From Microbacterium enclense (GTDB lineage: Bacteria > Actinomycetota > Actinomycetes > Actinomycetales > Microbacteriaceae), in assembly GCF_001456955.1 (NCBI RefSeq), contig NZ_KQ758467.1:480672-544671 (forward strand): a stretch of 64,000 nucleotides of DNA. The letters are read 5' to 3'. Positions 1 to 8,449 of this stretch are shown piece by piece. A program made the translations under genes and the position numbers. How positions within the stretch are numbered: position 1 is the first letter of the stretch; each line of letters opens with the position of its first letter. Under the pieces are notes generated by a model. It did no database searches, was not told the DNA's origin, and worked only from the letters and a program-made list of their open reading frames with translations.

Positions 1-1
1 C

Positions 2-298
2 GCGAGAGGCGACCACCCCGACCACTCGTGCGTCGGCTCGCTGGTGCGGGCGGTCGCCCCCGCCGTCGGGGTGGCGGCGGAGGCGGTCACGTACTACATC
101 GGCTACCCGTCGCAGCATCAGCCGGTGAACGTCGAGGGAGACGCTCTCGCGAGCAAGGTCGACGTGTATGAGACGTATGCGTCGCAGGATCCCGTCGTCA
201 CGTGCGACACCGCGTCGGCGTGCCTGGCGCAGCCCGGCTTCGGACAGTGGCTGCGCCGGTCGTACGCGAAGGCGGAGAGCGAGCTGCAGCTGCGCTGA
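2..298 (+). CDS. PIG-L (LmbE) family deacetylase, C-terminal fragment
   Basis: The reading frame is open from the window edge to the TGA at 296-298, so the N-terminus lies outside. The visible residues begin with a GDHPDH stretch that fits the HxDH zinc-ligand motif of PIG-L/LmbE N-acetylglucosaminyl deacetylases, followed by a helix and a YYIGYP strand. The tail KVDVYETYASQDP resembles the family's conserved C-terminal helix. The family hydrolyses N-acetyl groups on sugar substrates using zinc. The substrate cannot be told from about 98 residues. The GTG at 44 is internal, not the start. Family assignment rests on short motifs. Confidence 0.6.
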   Translation, partial: ARGDHPDHSCVGSLVRAVAPAVGVAAEAVTYYIGYPSQHQPVNVEGDALASKVDVYETYASQDPVVTCDTASACLAQPGFGQWLRRSYAKAESELQLR

Positions 299-435
299 TC
301 GGGCCGCGCGGCGCGGTCGGCGGCGGAGCACGGACCGGGCCGCGCGGTGGCGTCGATCGCGGCCGCGGTGGAGAGCGGACCGGGACGGAACGCGATTCGT
401 GGGCTCAGCGCCCCGCCCCGGCGTGAAAGGGGAGG

Positions 436-855
436 TCAGTCCTCCGAGACGGTGACGGTGACCTCGATGTTGCCGCGCGTGGCGTTCGAGTACGGGCAGA
501 CCTGGTGGGCCTCGTCGGCCAGCTGCTGAGCGAGCTCGGGCTCGACACCGGGCAGCACGACCTCGAGGAGGACGGCGAGCTGATACCCGCCCTGGCCGTT
601 CGAGCCGATCTGGACGCGTCCACCCACCGAGGAGTCCTCGAGCGTGACCTTGTGGCCGCGCGCGACGGCGTGCAGGGCGCCGTGGAAGCACGCCGCGTAG
701 CCCGCGGCGAAGAGCTGCTCGGGGTTCGTGCCCTGGCCCGAGCCGCCCAGCTCCTTCGGGGGAGCGACCTCGAGGTCGATGAAGCTGCCGGCGGTGACGT
801 GGCCGGTGCGGCCGTGGCCGGTGGAGACGGCTTCGGCGGTGTAGAGGGCTTCCAT
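436..855 (-). CDS. ohr: Organic hydroperoxide resistance protein (Ohr/OsmC family)
   Basis: Ohr is a cytoplasmic thiol peroxidase that reduces organic hydroperoxides to alcohols through two reactive cysteines. The 139-residue product begins MEALYTAEAV and has the first Cys at about 56 (AACFHGAL) and the second at about 120 (QVCPYSNATRGN), both in family context. I chose the ATG at 855 because an AAAGGA ribosome site lies six bases upstream. An in-frame GTG at 891 would overlap the stop of the upstream ohrR gene and is a possible coupled alternative. The partner regulator is directly upstream on the same strand, so the pair probably forms one peroxide-responsive unit. Confidence 0.93.
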   Translation of the reverse strand: MEALYTAEAVSTGHGRTGHVTAGSFIDLEVAPPKELGGSGQGTNPEQLFAAGYAACFHGALHAVARGHKVTLEDSSVGGRVQIGSNGQGGYQLAVLLEVVLPGVEPELAQQLADEAHQVCPYSNATRGNIEVTVTVSED

Positions 856-887
856 GGGGATTCCTTTCGTGGGGGTGGTGATCGTGC

Positions 888-1367
888 TCACGCGCGGGGG
901 CGGGGGATGCCGGCGGCGGCGAGCACCGTGTCGGGGTGGTCGCGGAGATCTCTCATGGCCTCGGTGAGCTGGTGCAGGGCATCGATGAGCTCGCGCGCGC
1001 TGTCGGCGTCGGTCAGTCCGGCGCCGGCGGCGATGCAGCGCGGAACGTGGGCGAGCTCGGCTCGCAGTTCGTCGCCTCGGTCGGTGAGGGTCACCGTCAC
1101 GACGCGTTCGTCGTCACGGTCACGGGTGCGGGTGAGCAGACCGTTGGCCTCCATGCGCGCCAGCATCGGCGACAGGGTGCCCGAGTCGAGCTGGAGGGCC
1201 TCGCCGAGGGAGCTGACCGTCTGCTCGCCGTCGCCCCACAGCGTGACCAGCGCGATGTACTGCGGATACGTGAGATTCCACGGTTCGAGCAGGACGCGAT
1301 ACGCCTGAGCGGTGGTGCGATTCGCGGCGTAGAGCGCGAAGCAGACGAGGGCGTCGACGGCGGGCAT
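888..1367 (-). CDS. ohrR: MarR-family organic peroxide sensor OhrR
   Basis: This is a 159-residue winged-helix repressor of the MarR family. The N-terminal helix carries the redox cysteine typical of OhrR (DALVCFALYAANR, Cys about residue 9), and the central region has the MarR recognition helix and wing (LDSGTLSPMLARMEANGLL, then RDRDDERVV). In the family, peroxide oxidation of that Cys releases DNA and induces ohr. The ATG at 1367 is preferred to an upstream GTG at 1385 because the latter lies inside the operator dyad. No good ribosome site precedes either, so the mRNA may be near leaderless. ohr follows on the same strand. Confidence 0.88.
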   Translation of the reverse strand: MPAVDALVCFALYAANRTTAQAYRVLLEPWNLTYPQYIALVTLWGDGEQTVSSLGEALQLDSGTLSPMLARMEANGLLTRTRDRDDERVVTVTLTDRGDELRAELAHVPRCIAAGAGLTDADSARELIDALHQLTEAMRDLRDHPDTVLAAAGIPRPRA

Positions 1368-1383
1368 GCGAGAAGCATTGCAC

Positions 1384-1396
1384 ACAATTCAATTGT
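1384..1396. promoter_or_regulatory. OhrR operator box
   Basis: The 13-base dyad ACAATTCAATTGT lies about 17 bases upstream of the ohrR start. AATTGT half-sites in inverted orientation are the known OhrR recognition motif, and the flanks (TGCAC/GTGCA) extend the symmetry partly. The position fits autoregulation of ohrR-ohr. Confidence 0.7.
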
Positions 1397-1470
1397 GCAC
1401 AATCAATGCGCCCGGTCGACGGGCGAGCGGGATGTCAACCCCTCCCGCGACACCTCCGGATCGAGTGAGC

Positions 1471-1617
1471 ATGGGCCGCATGATCAGCCGAAGCGACGCG
1501 AGCTCCACGGCACCATCGAACGTCACCCTCGATGGTGACCGCGACCTGCTCGCCATCAACGGGCATCACTTCGAGCTCGGCGGTGCCGTCGCCCCGCTCG
1601 GAGGCGACGCGGCCTGA
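1471..1617 (+). CDS. Small hypothetical ORF
   Basis: A 48-residue open frame in the gap between ohrR and the CorC gene, starting [12 protein letters not shown] and ending [13 protein letters not shown] recognise no domain. The middle ([17 protein letters not shown]) looks protein-like, but there is no clear ribosome site, and other in-frame starts exist at 1432 and 1465. It may be a remnant or chance frame. The rest of 1386-1662 shows nothing besides the OhrR box. Confidence 0.22.
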   Translation: MGRMISRSDASSTAPSNVTLDGDRDLLAINGHHFELGGAVAPLGGDAA

Positions 1618-1662
1618 GCGCCTCCGGGTTCCGCGCTCGGGACCACCGCCCGCCCGTCGGCG

Positions 1663-2973
1663 TCAGTCGGCGACGGGCCCGTCGGACCCGCCCACGGGGT
1701 GTCGTGTGACGAGCAACTCCGCCACGCGTCGACGGTCCACCGTGCGCACCTGCAGCGTCGCCCCGTCGACCTCGACGGTGTCGCCCGCGCGCGCGAGCCG
1801 TCCGAGTCGCTCCACGACGAAGCCCCCGACGGTGTCGGCGGCGCCCCGGGGGAGCGTCACGCCGGTGGCCTCCTCGAAGTCCTGCAGGTTGAGACGGCCC
1901 TCGACGACGCCGTGCTCACCCTCGGCCAGCGGCTGCTCGGCATCCGTGTCGTACTCGTCGAAGATCTCGCCGACGACCTCCTCGACGAGGTCTTCCAGCG
2001 TCACGATGCCGTCGGTCCCGCCGTACTCGTCGACGACGACGGCGATGTGGCTCCCCTCCGCGCGCATCGCGGTGAGGGTCGGCAGCACCCGCGCGGTCGA
2101 GGGGATGTAGCGGATCTCACGCATCACCGCGCTCAAGGGACGGTCCACGTCATCGGAGAGGTCGCGCACGTGCACGAACCCGACGACGTCGTCGATCGAT
2201 TGTTCGGCCACCGGGTAGCGGGAGTACGGCAGGTCGCGCACGATGTCGCGAGCCTCGGCGATCGTGCCCCCGGCATCCAGGGTCACCACCTCCGGGCGGG
2301 GGCGCATGACCTCGCTCACGTGGCGTCCGCGAAGCGAGAGCACGTCGTCGAGAATGCGGCGCTCGTCGGCGGGGAGCCCCTCATGGCTCGAGACGATGTC
2401 GCGCAGCTCCTCCTCGGTGAGCTCCTCGCCGGTCTTGTTCGGGTCGCCTCCGAGCAGGCGCACGAGCACATTGGTCGAGATCGAGAGCAGCCAGATCACC
2501 GGGCGCATGAGGGTGGCGAAGCCGTTGAGCACCGGTGCGACCGCATACGCGAACGCGGCGTTCCGCTGGATCGCGAGGCGCTTCGGGACGAGCTCGCCCA
2601 GCACGAGCGAGAGGTAGGCGATCACCAGGGTGAGGGCGATGGTGGCGACGGTCGCCGCCGCCACCGGGTCGAGTCCGAGGGCCTCGAAGAGCGGGGTGAC
2701 GGAGGGGGCGATGGACGACGCGCCGTACGCGGCCGATGCGAACCCCGCCACCGTCACGCCGATCTGCACGGCGGAGAGGAACGTGTTCGGATTGCGGGCC
2801 AGATCGGCGACCTTCTGGCCGCGTCGGCCGCGTGCGGCGAGGGCGTTGACCTGACTCTCGCGCAGGGTGACCAGGGCCATCTCCGTCGCCGCGAACACGC
2901 CGCCGATCAGGACGAAGACGACGACGAGCACGATGTTCAGTGCGAGATCGTTCACCGGCCGGTCACCGCCCAT
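1663..2973 (-). CDS. CNNM/CorC-type hemolysin-family membrane protein
   Basis: A 436-residue membrane protein of the HlyC/CorC (CNNM) class, linked in the family to magnesium or other divalent cation transport. The N-terminal DUF21 region (about 8-190) has hydrophobic helices with the typical [14 protein letters not shown] segment. Two CBS domains follow, with [12 protein letters not shown] near 220 and [24 protein letters not shown] near 320. A C-terminal CorC_HlyC domain ends the protein. Length and domain order match complete family members. The gene stands alone on this strand; the GGDRP start fits the upstream stop. Transport substrate is not determinable from sequence. Confidence 0.9.
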   Translation of the reverse strand: MGGDRPVNDLALNIVLVVVFVLIGGVFAATEMALVTLRESQVNALAARGRRGQKVADLARNPNTFLSAVQIGVTVAGFASAAYGASSIAPSVTPLFEALGLDPVAAATVATIALTLVIAYLSLVLGELVPKRLAIQRNAAFAYAVAPVLNGFATLMRPVIWLLSISTNVLVRLLGGDPNKTGEELTEEELRDIVSSHEGLPADERRILDDVLSLRGRHVSEVMRPRPEVVTLDAGGTIAEARDIVRDLPYSRYPVAEQSIDDVVGFVHVRDLSDDVDRPLSAVMREIRYIPSTARVLPTLTAMRAEGSHIAVVVDEYGGTDGIVTLEDLVEEVVGEIFDEYDTDAEQPLAEGEHGVVEGRLNLQDFEEATGVTLPRGAADTVGGFVVERLGRLARAGDTVEVDGATLQVRTVDRRRVAELLVTRHPVGGSDGPVAD

Positions 2974-3131
2974 CGGCCGGGGGCGCCGCCCGGGGTCACC
3001 CGGGCGCTCGGACTATGACCGTCGGAGTCGGGAGCGTGGCTCATGGCGCGAGTGTAATGAGGACGGCTTCGTGAGACCCGTTCCGGCGCGAGGGTTGCGC
3101 CCGGCGGGCCGCTCTGCATCGCGAGGTGGGT

Positions 3132-3665
3132 TCACAGGACCGCGCCGTCCGCGGCGGAGACGCGCACCGTCGTGCCGCCGGAGAGCTCCACCTCCCAGGC
3201 CCACGTTCCGTCGCGCTCGTCGAGCTGCACCTCGGCCAGGCGCTCGCCGCCGGCGTGCTGCGTCGTGGCGATCCGCACCGCGTCCGCCAGGGTCGTCACC
3301 GCGGCGTCCAACGCGGCTCGCTCGTCGGCGTCGATGCCGTCGTCGTCGTTCGACGATCGAACGGTCGTTCCATCGGATGCCACGTGCACCTCGACCTCTC
3401 GGTCGCCCACGGCCACGTGCACCTCCCACTCGTCGTCGTCGCGCTCGAGTTGGAAGGCACGGCCCCCCGCGCTCGCCTCGGCGGTGTTGATCACGGTCAC
3501 GACGGTGCGGCCGTCGTCGTCCACAGCCGTCGCGCCCGACGACGACGTGCTCGAACCGGAGCCGCCGGGCGCGGTGGCGTCGTCGGAGGCCGGGGTGCAG
3601 GCGCTGAGCGCCAGCACGCTCGAGAGGGCGAGCAGGGCGAAGACGGGAATGCGAGTCGAGGACAT
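3132..3665 (-). CDS. Putative PepSY-like lipoprotein
   Basis: A 177-residue secreted protein. Residues 1-23 form a signal peptide ending in a lipobox (LALSAC), so Cys23 is the likely lipidation site. A Ser/Gly/Thr-rich linker follows. The rest reads as two short repeats rich in Asp and Val (EVHVAVGDREVEVHVASDGT and WAWEVELSGGTTVRVSAADG) resembling PepSY-type modules, which bind or inhibit extracytoplasmic proteases in some families. The PepSY match is my reading of pattern, not a strong motif. It probably sits on the outer face of the membrane. No operon partner is evident. Confidence 0.7.
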   Translation of the reverse strand: MSSTRIPVFALLALSSVLALSACTPASDDATAPGGSGSSTSSSGATAVDDDGRTVVTVINTAEASAGGRAFQLERDDDEWEVHVAVGDREVEVHVASDGTTVRSSNDDDGIDADERAALDAAVTTLADAVRIATTQHAGGERLAEVQLDERDGTWAWEVELSGGTTVRVSAADGAVL

Positions 3666-3793
3666 GCGGGGAGGCTAGCGAAGCCCGCCGATCGCATCCG
3701 AGCCGTTGCATCCGTCGTCGGGGTGTGCGTCGGGATTACCGTTTCGGGGCGCTTTCGTCAAGCGGGGGCGGGCGTTCAGGTAGCCCGCGAAAC

Positions 3794-4639
3794 ATGACCG
3801 GCATGAGCGAGATCACCGCACACCACGGACTCCTGACCGACATCGACCTGCACGTCGACGACACCGGCGGCACCGGGCGCCCCGTCGTCCTCATCCACGG
3901 CTGGCCCCTTTCGGGCGAGTCGTGGGCGCATCAGATCCCCGCGGTCGAGGGCGCCGGTTACCGGGTCGTCACCTACGACCGCCGGGGCTTCGGGCGCAGC
4001 GACAAGCCGCGCACGGGATACGACTACGACACGTTCGCCGATGACCTCCAGGCCGTGCTCGAGGCGCTCGACCTGCGCGACGCCACCCTCGTGGGCTTCT
4101 CCATGGGCGGCGGCGAGGTCGCGCGCTACCTCTCGCGCCACGGCTCGGAGCGCATCCACAGCGTCGTCTTCGCCGCGGCGGTGCCGCCGTACCTGGCCCA
4201 GACCGACGACAACCCCGAGGGCCCGCTCGACGACGCCACCGCCGACGGCATGAAGCAGGGGCTCAAGGACGACGAGAAGTCGTTCTACCACCAGTTCACG
4301 ACCGACTTCTTCTCCGTGGACGGCGCCCTCGCCGTGTCGGAAGCCGACCGCGCCGAGGCCGAGCGCCTCGCGAACCAGGCCGACCACCACGCGGCGCTGA
4401 AGTCGATGGAAGCCTTCGCCACCACCGACTTCCGCGACGACCTGCCGAAGGTCACCGTTCCGACGCTCGTCATCCACGGCGACAGCGACGCGACCGTGCC
4501 GTTCGAGGGGTCGGGCAAGCGTACCCACGAGGCCATCGCCGGCAGCGAGCTGCACGTGGTCGCGGGCGCCCCCCACGGTGTCAACGTCAGCCACGCCGAC
4601 GAGTTCAACCGGGTGCTGATCGACTTCCTCCAGCGCTGA
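3794..4639 (+). CDS. Alpha/beta hydrolase (non-heme chloroperoxidase-like)
   Basis: A 281-residue cytoplasmic alpha/beta hydrolase. It has the oxyanion motif LIHGWPLSG, the DRRGFGRSDKP segment, the nucleophile elbow GFSMGG (Ser), an acid in VIHGDSDATVP and the catalytic His near GAPHGVNV. This pattern is typical of the bromo/chloroperoxidase subgroup, many of which also act as esterases or perhydrolases. No substrate is implied by neighbours. The frame stays open to 3725, but the first residues there are not family-like, so I took ATG 3794; ATG 3803 is also possible. A hairpin terminator follows at 4697. Confidence 0.85.
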   Translation: MTGMSEITAHHGLLTDIDLHVDDTGGTGRPVVLIHGWPLSGESWAHQIPAVEGAGYRVVTYDRRGFGRSDKPRTGYDYDTFADDLQAVLEALDLRDATLVGFSMGGGEVARYLSRHGSERIHSVVFAAAVPPYLAQTDDNPEGPLDDATADGMKQGLKDDEKSFYHQFTTDFFSVDGALAVSEADRAEAERLANQADHHAALKSMEAFATTDFRDDLPKVTVPTLVIHGDSDATVPFEGSGKRTHEAIAGSELHVVAGAPHGVNVSHADEFNRVLIDFLQR

Positions 4640-4696
4640 GGCTCGGCCGCGCGTCCTCACTCTCGCCCGCACCCGCGGTGGACGCGCGACGCGTCG

Positions 4697-4728
4697 GATG
4701 CCCCGTCGTCTCCGGACGGCGGGGCATC
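4697..4728 (+). terminator. Hairpin terminator after the alpha/beta hydrolase
   Basis: GATGCCCCG and CGGGGCATC form a nine-base perfect stem about 58 bases past the hydrolase stop, followed by TCGTCG. A T-run is lacking, as usual for GC-rich actinobacterial terminators. Confidence 0.6.
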
Positions 4729-4839
4729 GTCGTACCCGGGCGAGCATTCTCCCCGTCGGGGTGAGGGCGGTGGTGAAGGCCGCCGCCCGCGCGCCCGGGC
4801 GCGGGTCGCCGTCGCCGATCCGCGTCCTACCCTGGCCCG

Positions 4840-5589
4840 ATGCCCTCCCTCGACGCCCCCGTCTCGCGCCCGCGGGTGCGCCGTCGACGGCGATGGCGCG
4901 ACGGCGGCTCCAGCACCGCGCGGTGGGATCTCGAGATGCTCGGATGGGCCGCGTGCGCCGTCGGGGCGGGAGTCCTCGGCGCCCATGTCGCCCACGCGGT
5001 CTTCCCCGTCGAGACCGCCGCGGACGCTGCGCGCGCACTGGTGTGGCTGTCGATGGCGGTTCCCGTCGTCGTGGCGTTCTGGGGCTCGCGACCGCGGGGC
5101 CTGTTGCGGTTCCGCTCCATCGATCTCGTCTACGGGGCCGTGTTCGGGGTAGTCCTGCGTCTGACGCAGGGGATCGTCGCCGACCTCGTCGAGGGCGGTG
5201 CCGCGTGGCCGTCGACGTTCTCGAGCGACGGGGGCCTGCCTGCGACGTTCCCGCTCGACGCGCTGGCCGGGTCGCTGGTCGCTCCGGCCCTCGAAGAGGC
5301 GTTCTTCCGTGGCGTCGTGCTGGTCGGCGTCTTCGTCGTCATCCGGCGCCGGCTCGGCGCGTCGACGGCCGGTGCCGCCGCGATCGCGTTCTCGACGGCC
5401 CTGTTCCTCCTGGCGCACGTCTTGACCGCGCCGCGGGCGATGTCGGACCTCGTGACGCTCGCGCTCCTCGGCGTCGTCGCGGGTGCGTTCGTCGTCGGAA
5501 CCGGGCGGATCTGGCCGGCGGTGGCGACCCACGTGGTCTACAACGCGACCGGGTTCGCGCTGGTCGCGGTGGGCACGCTCCTCGCGTGA
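4840..5589 (+). CDS. CPBP family intramembrane glutamic endopeptidase
   Basis: A 249-residue polytopic membrane protein with an Arg-rich cytoplasmic N-terminus and about seven or eight hydrophobic segments. The family signature is present: EEAFFRG in one helix (paired glutamates plus Arg) and HVVYN in a later one, the active-site motifs of CAAX-prenyl-protease/bacteriocin-processing (ABI/CPBP) proteins. These cleave within the membrane; in bacteria some give immunity to their own bacteriocins. No bacteriocin-like gene is visible nearby, so the substrate is unknown. The gene ends just before the rplM promoter. Confidence 0.85.
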   Translation: MPSLDAPVSRPRVRRRRRWRDGGSSTARWDLEMLGWAACAVGAGVLGAHVAHAVFPVETAADAARALVWLSMAVPVVVAFWGSRPRGLLRFRSIDLVYGAVFGVVLRLTQGIVADLVEGGAAWPSTFSSDGGLPATFPLDALAGSLVAPALEEAFFRGVVLVGVFVVIRRRLGASTAGAAAIAFSTALFLLAHVLTAPRAMSDLVTLALLGVVAGAFVVGTGRIWPAVATHVVYNATGFALVAVGTLLA

Positions 5590-5603
5590 CGTCCTGACGC
5601 CAT

Positions 5604-5632
5604 TTGGTCGTGGCATCCGGATGCCGTAGTCT
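5604..5632 (+). promoter_or_regulatory. Promoter of rplM-rpsI
   Basis: TTGGTC (5604-5609) and TAGTCT (5627-5632) are spaced by exactly 17 bases, a good fit to the principal sigma consensus of actinobacteria. The predicted transcript has a leader of about 140 bases before the GTG at 5777, long enough for autogenous L13-type control, though I do not see a recognisable leader fold. Confidence 0.6.
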
Positions 5633-5776
5633 TGCTCTTTGGTGCCCGCCTCTCTGCGAGCGGGTCGCCCGAACGTGAGCCCTCCACCGGCCCTGTTCCC
5701 GTGTCGTCGACGCGGCAACGGACCACCGGAGCGGGATTCACGAACTCCTCCGTTCGATCAAGAAAGCAGCACTACT

Positions 5777-6223
5777 GTGACGCGCACTTTCACCCCCAAG
5801 GCCGCTGAGGTCACGCGCGAGTGGGTCGTTATCGACGCCACCGACGTCGTCCTCGGCCGTCTCGCCTCGCACGCGGCGGTCCTCCTCCGCGGCAAGCACA
5901 AGGCCACCTTCGCCAACCACATCGACTCCGGCGACTTCGTCATCGTGATCAACGCCGACAAGGTCGCGCTCACGGGTCAGAAGCTCACGCAGAAGAAGGC
6001 GTACCGCCACTCGGGCTTCCCGGGCGGCCTCAAGTCCGTCACCTACGACGAACTCCTCGAGAAGAACCCCGTCCGCGCGGTCGAGAAGGCCATCCGCGGC
6101 ATGCTGCCCAAGAACAGCCTCGGCGCGGCGCAGCTCAAGAAGCTCAAGGTCTACCGCGGCGCGGAGCACCCCCACGGTGCCCAGCAGCCCACGGCATACA
6201 CCTTCGACCAGGTCGCCCAGTAA
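5777..6223 (+). CDS. rplM: 50S ribosomal protein L13 (uL13)
   Basis: L13 is an early-assembling protein of the large ribosomal subunit. The 148-residue product has the family hallmarks: [16 protein letters not shown] near the N-terminus, [34 protein letters not shown] and [14 protein letters not shown]. The GTG at 5777 gives the expected length; the frame is open further upstream only as leader sequence. rpsI follows after 24 bases, the near-universal pairing, so the two are co-transcribed from the promoter at 5604. Confidence 0.98.
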   Translation: MTRTFTPKAAEVTREWVVIDATDVVLGRLASHAAVLLRGKHKATFANHIDSGDFVIVINADKVALTGQKLTQKKAYRHSGFPGGLKSVTYDELLEKNPVRAVEKAIRGMLPKNSLGAAQLKKLKVYRGAEHPHGAQQPTAYTFDQVAQ

Positions 6224-6247
6224 GCGCCGCCGGATAAGGACGAAACA

Positions 6248-6718
6248 GTGTCGAACATCGACTCCAGCAACTACAGCACCGAGACGCCGGCCGAGCAGTC
6301 GGCCGTCGCGGCCGAGCGCCCCGTGCTCTCCGTCCCCGGCGCAGCCGTGGGCCGTCGCAAGCAGGCCATCGCCCGCGTGCGCCTGGTTCCCGGCTCGGGC
6401 ACGATCACGGTCAACGGCCGCACGATCGAGGACTACTTCCCGAACAAGCTGCACCAGCAGCTGATCAACGACCCGTTCACGGTGCTCGAGCTCGCGGGCT
6501 CGTACGACGTGATCGCCCGCATCTCCGGCGGTGGCCCCTCGGGTCAGGCCGGCGCGCTGCGCCTGGGCATCGCCCGTGCGCTCAACGAGATCGACGCCGA
6601 GAACAATCGCCCGACCCTCAAGAAGGCCGGCTTCCTCTCGCGCGACGCTCGCGTCAAGGAGCGCAAGAAGGCCGGTCTCAAGAAGGCCCGCAAGGCGCCT
6701 CAGTACTCCAAGCGCTGA
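6248..6718 (+). CDS. rpsI: 30S ribosomal protein S9 (uS9)
   Basis: S9 sits in the head of the small subunit and its C-terminal tail reaches the P-site tRNA. The 156-residue product has an actinobacterial N-terminal extension of about 30 residues (rich in Ser, Thr, Glu), then [24 protein letters not shown] and [21 protein letters not shown]. It ends in the diagnostic basic tail KAPQYSKR. It starts with GTG after an AAGGA site and forms an operon with rplM; glmM begins 14 bases after its stop and may be co-transcribed. Confidence 0.98.
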   Translation: MSNIDSSNYSTETPAEQSAVAAERPVLSVPGAAVGRRKQAIARVRLVPGSGTITVNGRTIEDYFPNKLHQQLINDPFTVLELAGSYDVIARISGGGPSGQAGALRLGIARALNEIDAENNRPTLKKAGFLSRDARVKERKKAGLKKARKAPQYSKR

Positions 6719-6732
6719 GTTCGACCCTCCGT

Positions 6733-8088
6733 ATGCCTCTTTTCGGCACGGACGGGGTGCGGGGGCTGGCCAACGGCCTCCTCACCGCCGAGCTCGCGCT
6801 GCACCTGGCCCAGGCGACTGCCGTCGTCCTGGGCCAGGGCCGTTCTGCGGAGGCGCGCAAGGCCGAGGGTCGTCGACTCACGGCCGTCGTCGCCCGCGAT
6901 CCGCGGGTCTCGGGGGAGTTCCTCGCGGCTGCGGTCGCCGCAGGTCTGGCCTCCTCCGGCGTCGATGTGCTCGACGCCGGCGTCATCCCGACCCCCGCCA
7001 CCGCCTTCCTCATCGCCGACCACGACGCCGACTTCGGCGTGATGGTCTCGGCCTCGCACAATCCCGCTCCCGACAACGGGATCAAGATCTTTGCGCGCGG
7101 CGGCACCAAACTGCCTGACGTCGTCGAGCAGCGCATCGAGAAGGCGCTCGAGGGCGACCGCCTGCAGCCCACGGGCGCCGGTGTCGGCCGCATCCGCCGC
7201 TTCGCCGACGCGGAAGACCGCTACGTGCTGCACCTCCTGGGTTCGCTGCCGCACCGCCTCGACGGCATCCACGTCGTGCTCGACTGCGCGCACGGCGCCG
7301 CCGCCGGCGTGTCGCCCGAGACGTTCAAGGATGCCGGCGCTCAGGTGACCGTCATCGGCGCGGAGCCCGACGGGCTCAACATCAACGACGGCGTCGGCTC
7401 GACGCACCTCGACGTGCTCGCCGAGGCGGTCGTACGCCTCGGCGCCGATGTCGGCATCGCCCACGACGGCGATGCCGACCGGTGCCTCGCCGTGGACGCC
7501 GAGGGCAACGTCGTCGACGGAGACCAGATCATGGCCATCCTCGCGGTGGCGATGAAGGAGCGCGGCGCGCTCGTCGACGACACGCTGGTCGCGACGGTCA
7601 TGAGCAACCTCGGCCTCCATCGGGCGATGGAGGCTCACGGCATCCGGGTTCTGCAGACGGCCGTCGGCGACCGCTACGTGCTCGAGACCATGAACGAGCG
7701 CGGCTTCTCGCTCGGGGGCGAGCAGTCGGGTCACGTCATCATGAGCGAGTTCGCCACGACCGGTGACGGACTGCTGACCGGCCTGCACATCGTGGCCGAG
7801 ATGGCCCGTCAGAAGAAGACCCTCGCCGAGCTCGCGTCACTGATGACGGTGTATCCGCAGGTGCTCGTCAACGTGCGCGGCGTCGATCGCGACGGTGTGA
7901 ACGACGAGGGTGTGCAGGAGGCGGTGGCCGCCTCGGTCGCCGAGCTCGGCGACTCCGGCCGTGTGCTGCTGCGCGCCTCGGGCACCGAGCCCCTGGTGCG
8001 CGTGATGGTGGAGGCCGCGTCCGAACAGGTCGCCCGTGCTCACGCCGATCGACTGGCCGAGGTCGTGCGGGAGCGTCTGGCGCTGTAG
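6733..8088 (+). CDS. glmM: Phosphoglucosamine mutase
   Basis: GlmM converts glucosamine-6-phosphate to glucosamine-1-phosphate, a precursor of UDP-GlcNAc for peptidoglycan. The 451-residue protein begins with the family [10 protein letters not shown] segment, has the phospho-serine loop [11 protein letters not shown] (Ser about residue 108), a metal-binding DGDADRC loop, GGEQSGHV, and the C-terminal phosphate-binding [15 protein letters not shown]. Length is normal. It follows rpsI closely, as in many actinobacteria, and works in the same pathway as glmS at 10483. A GC-rich hairpin ends the unit. Confidence 0.97.
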   Translation: MPLFGTDGVRGLANGLLTAELALHLAQATAVVLGQGRSAEARKAEGRRLTAVVARDPRVSGEFLAAAVAAGLASSGVDVLDAGVIPTPATAFLIADHDADFGVMVSASHNPAPDNGIKIFARGGTKLPDVVEQRIEKALEGDRLQPTGAGVGRIRRFADAEDRYVLHLLGSLPHRLDGIHVVLDCAHGAAAGVSPETFKDAGAQVTVIGAEPDGLNINDGVGSTHLDVLAEAVVRLGADVGIAHDGDADRCLAVDAEGNVVDGDQIMAILAVAMKERGALVDDTLVATVMSNLGLHRAMEAHGIRVLQTAVGDRYVLETMNERGFSLGGEQSGHVIMSEFATTGDGLLTGLHIVAEMARQKKTLAELASLMTVYPQVLVNVRGVDRDGVNDEGVQEAVAASVAELGDSGRVLLRASGTEPLVRVMVEAASEQVARAHADRLAEVVRERLAL

Positions 8089-8091
8089 ATG

Positions 8092-8111
8092 CGGCCCGCT
8101 CGCGCGGGCCG
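8092..8111 (+). terminator. Hairpin terminator after glmM
   Basis: CGGCCCGC, a four-base TCGC loop and GCGGGCCG form a perfect eight-base stem starting four bases after the glmM stop. Confidence 0.6.
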
Positions 8112-8171
8112 GGGCTGACGTCGTGCCGGTCGGGTGAGGTGCGCGGCGTCGCGCGAGTCGTGTTGCGCGGT

Positions 8172-8380
8172 GGATGCCGATGAGTTGTGCCGTGTGTTCG
8201 TGTGGGCGCCTCTTCTGCGGGCGGTTCTCGCAAGTCATCGGGGTTCGCGGCGGGCGGGGCGGCGCGGGGCCGGGCGGCGCGGGGCCGGGCGGCGCGGGGC
8301 GGGGCGGCCCGGGATGCCGGTGAGTGGCGGCGTTTGTTCGCGGGGGCGCCTCTTTTCGTGCACTTCTCGCAAGTCACCGG
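8172..8380. repeat. Imperfect direct repeat with GC-rich core
   Basis: The glmM-ppx gap (8089-8449) holds two copies of a roughly 70-base sequence at 8172-8241 and 8312-8380. They share GGATGCCG, GGGCGCCTCTT and TTCTCGCAAGTCA-CGG in the same order. Between them is a short tandem array of a 15-base unit (CGGCGCGGGGCCGGG, three or so copies). No gene is supported here. Confidence 0.75.
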
Positions 8381-8449
8381 TGGGCGGCTCGGGGCGCGGG
8401 CGGCGGCGACGCCGGAGGGCCGCCGGGCGGGGAGAGGGGCAGCGACGCG

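Noticed and set aside
8250..8310. GC-rich tandem block read as coding
   Set aside because: The 15-base unit gives Arg/Gly/Ala repeats in all frames, with no start context; it is better seen as a simple repeat.
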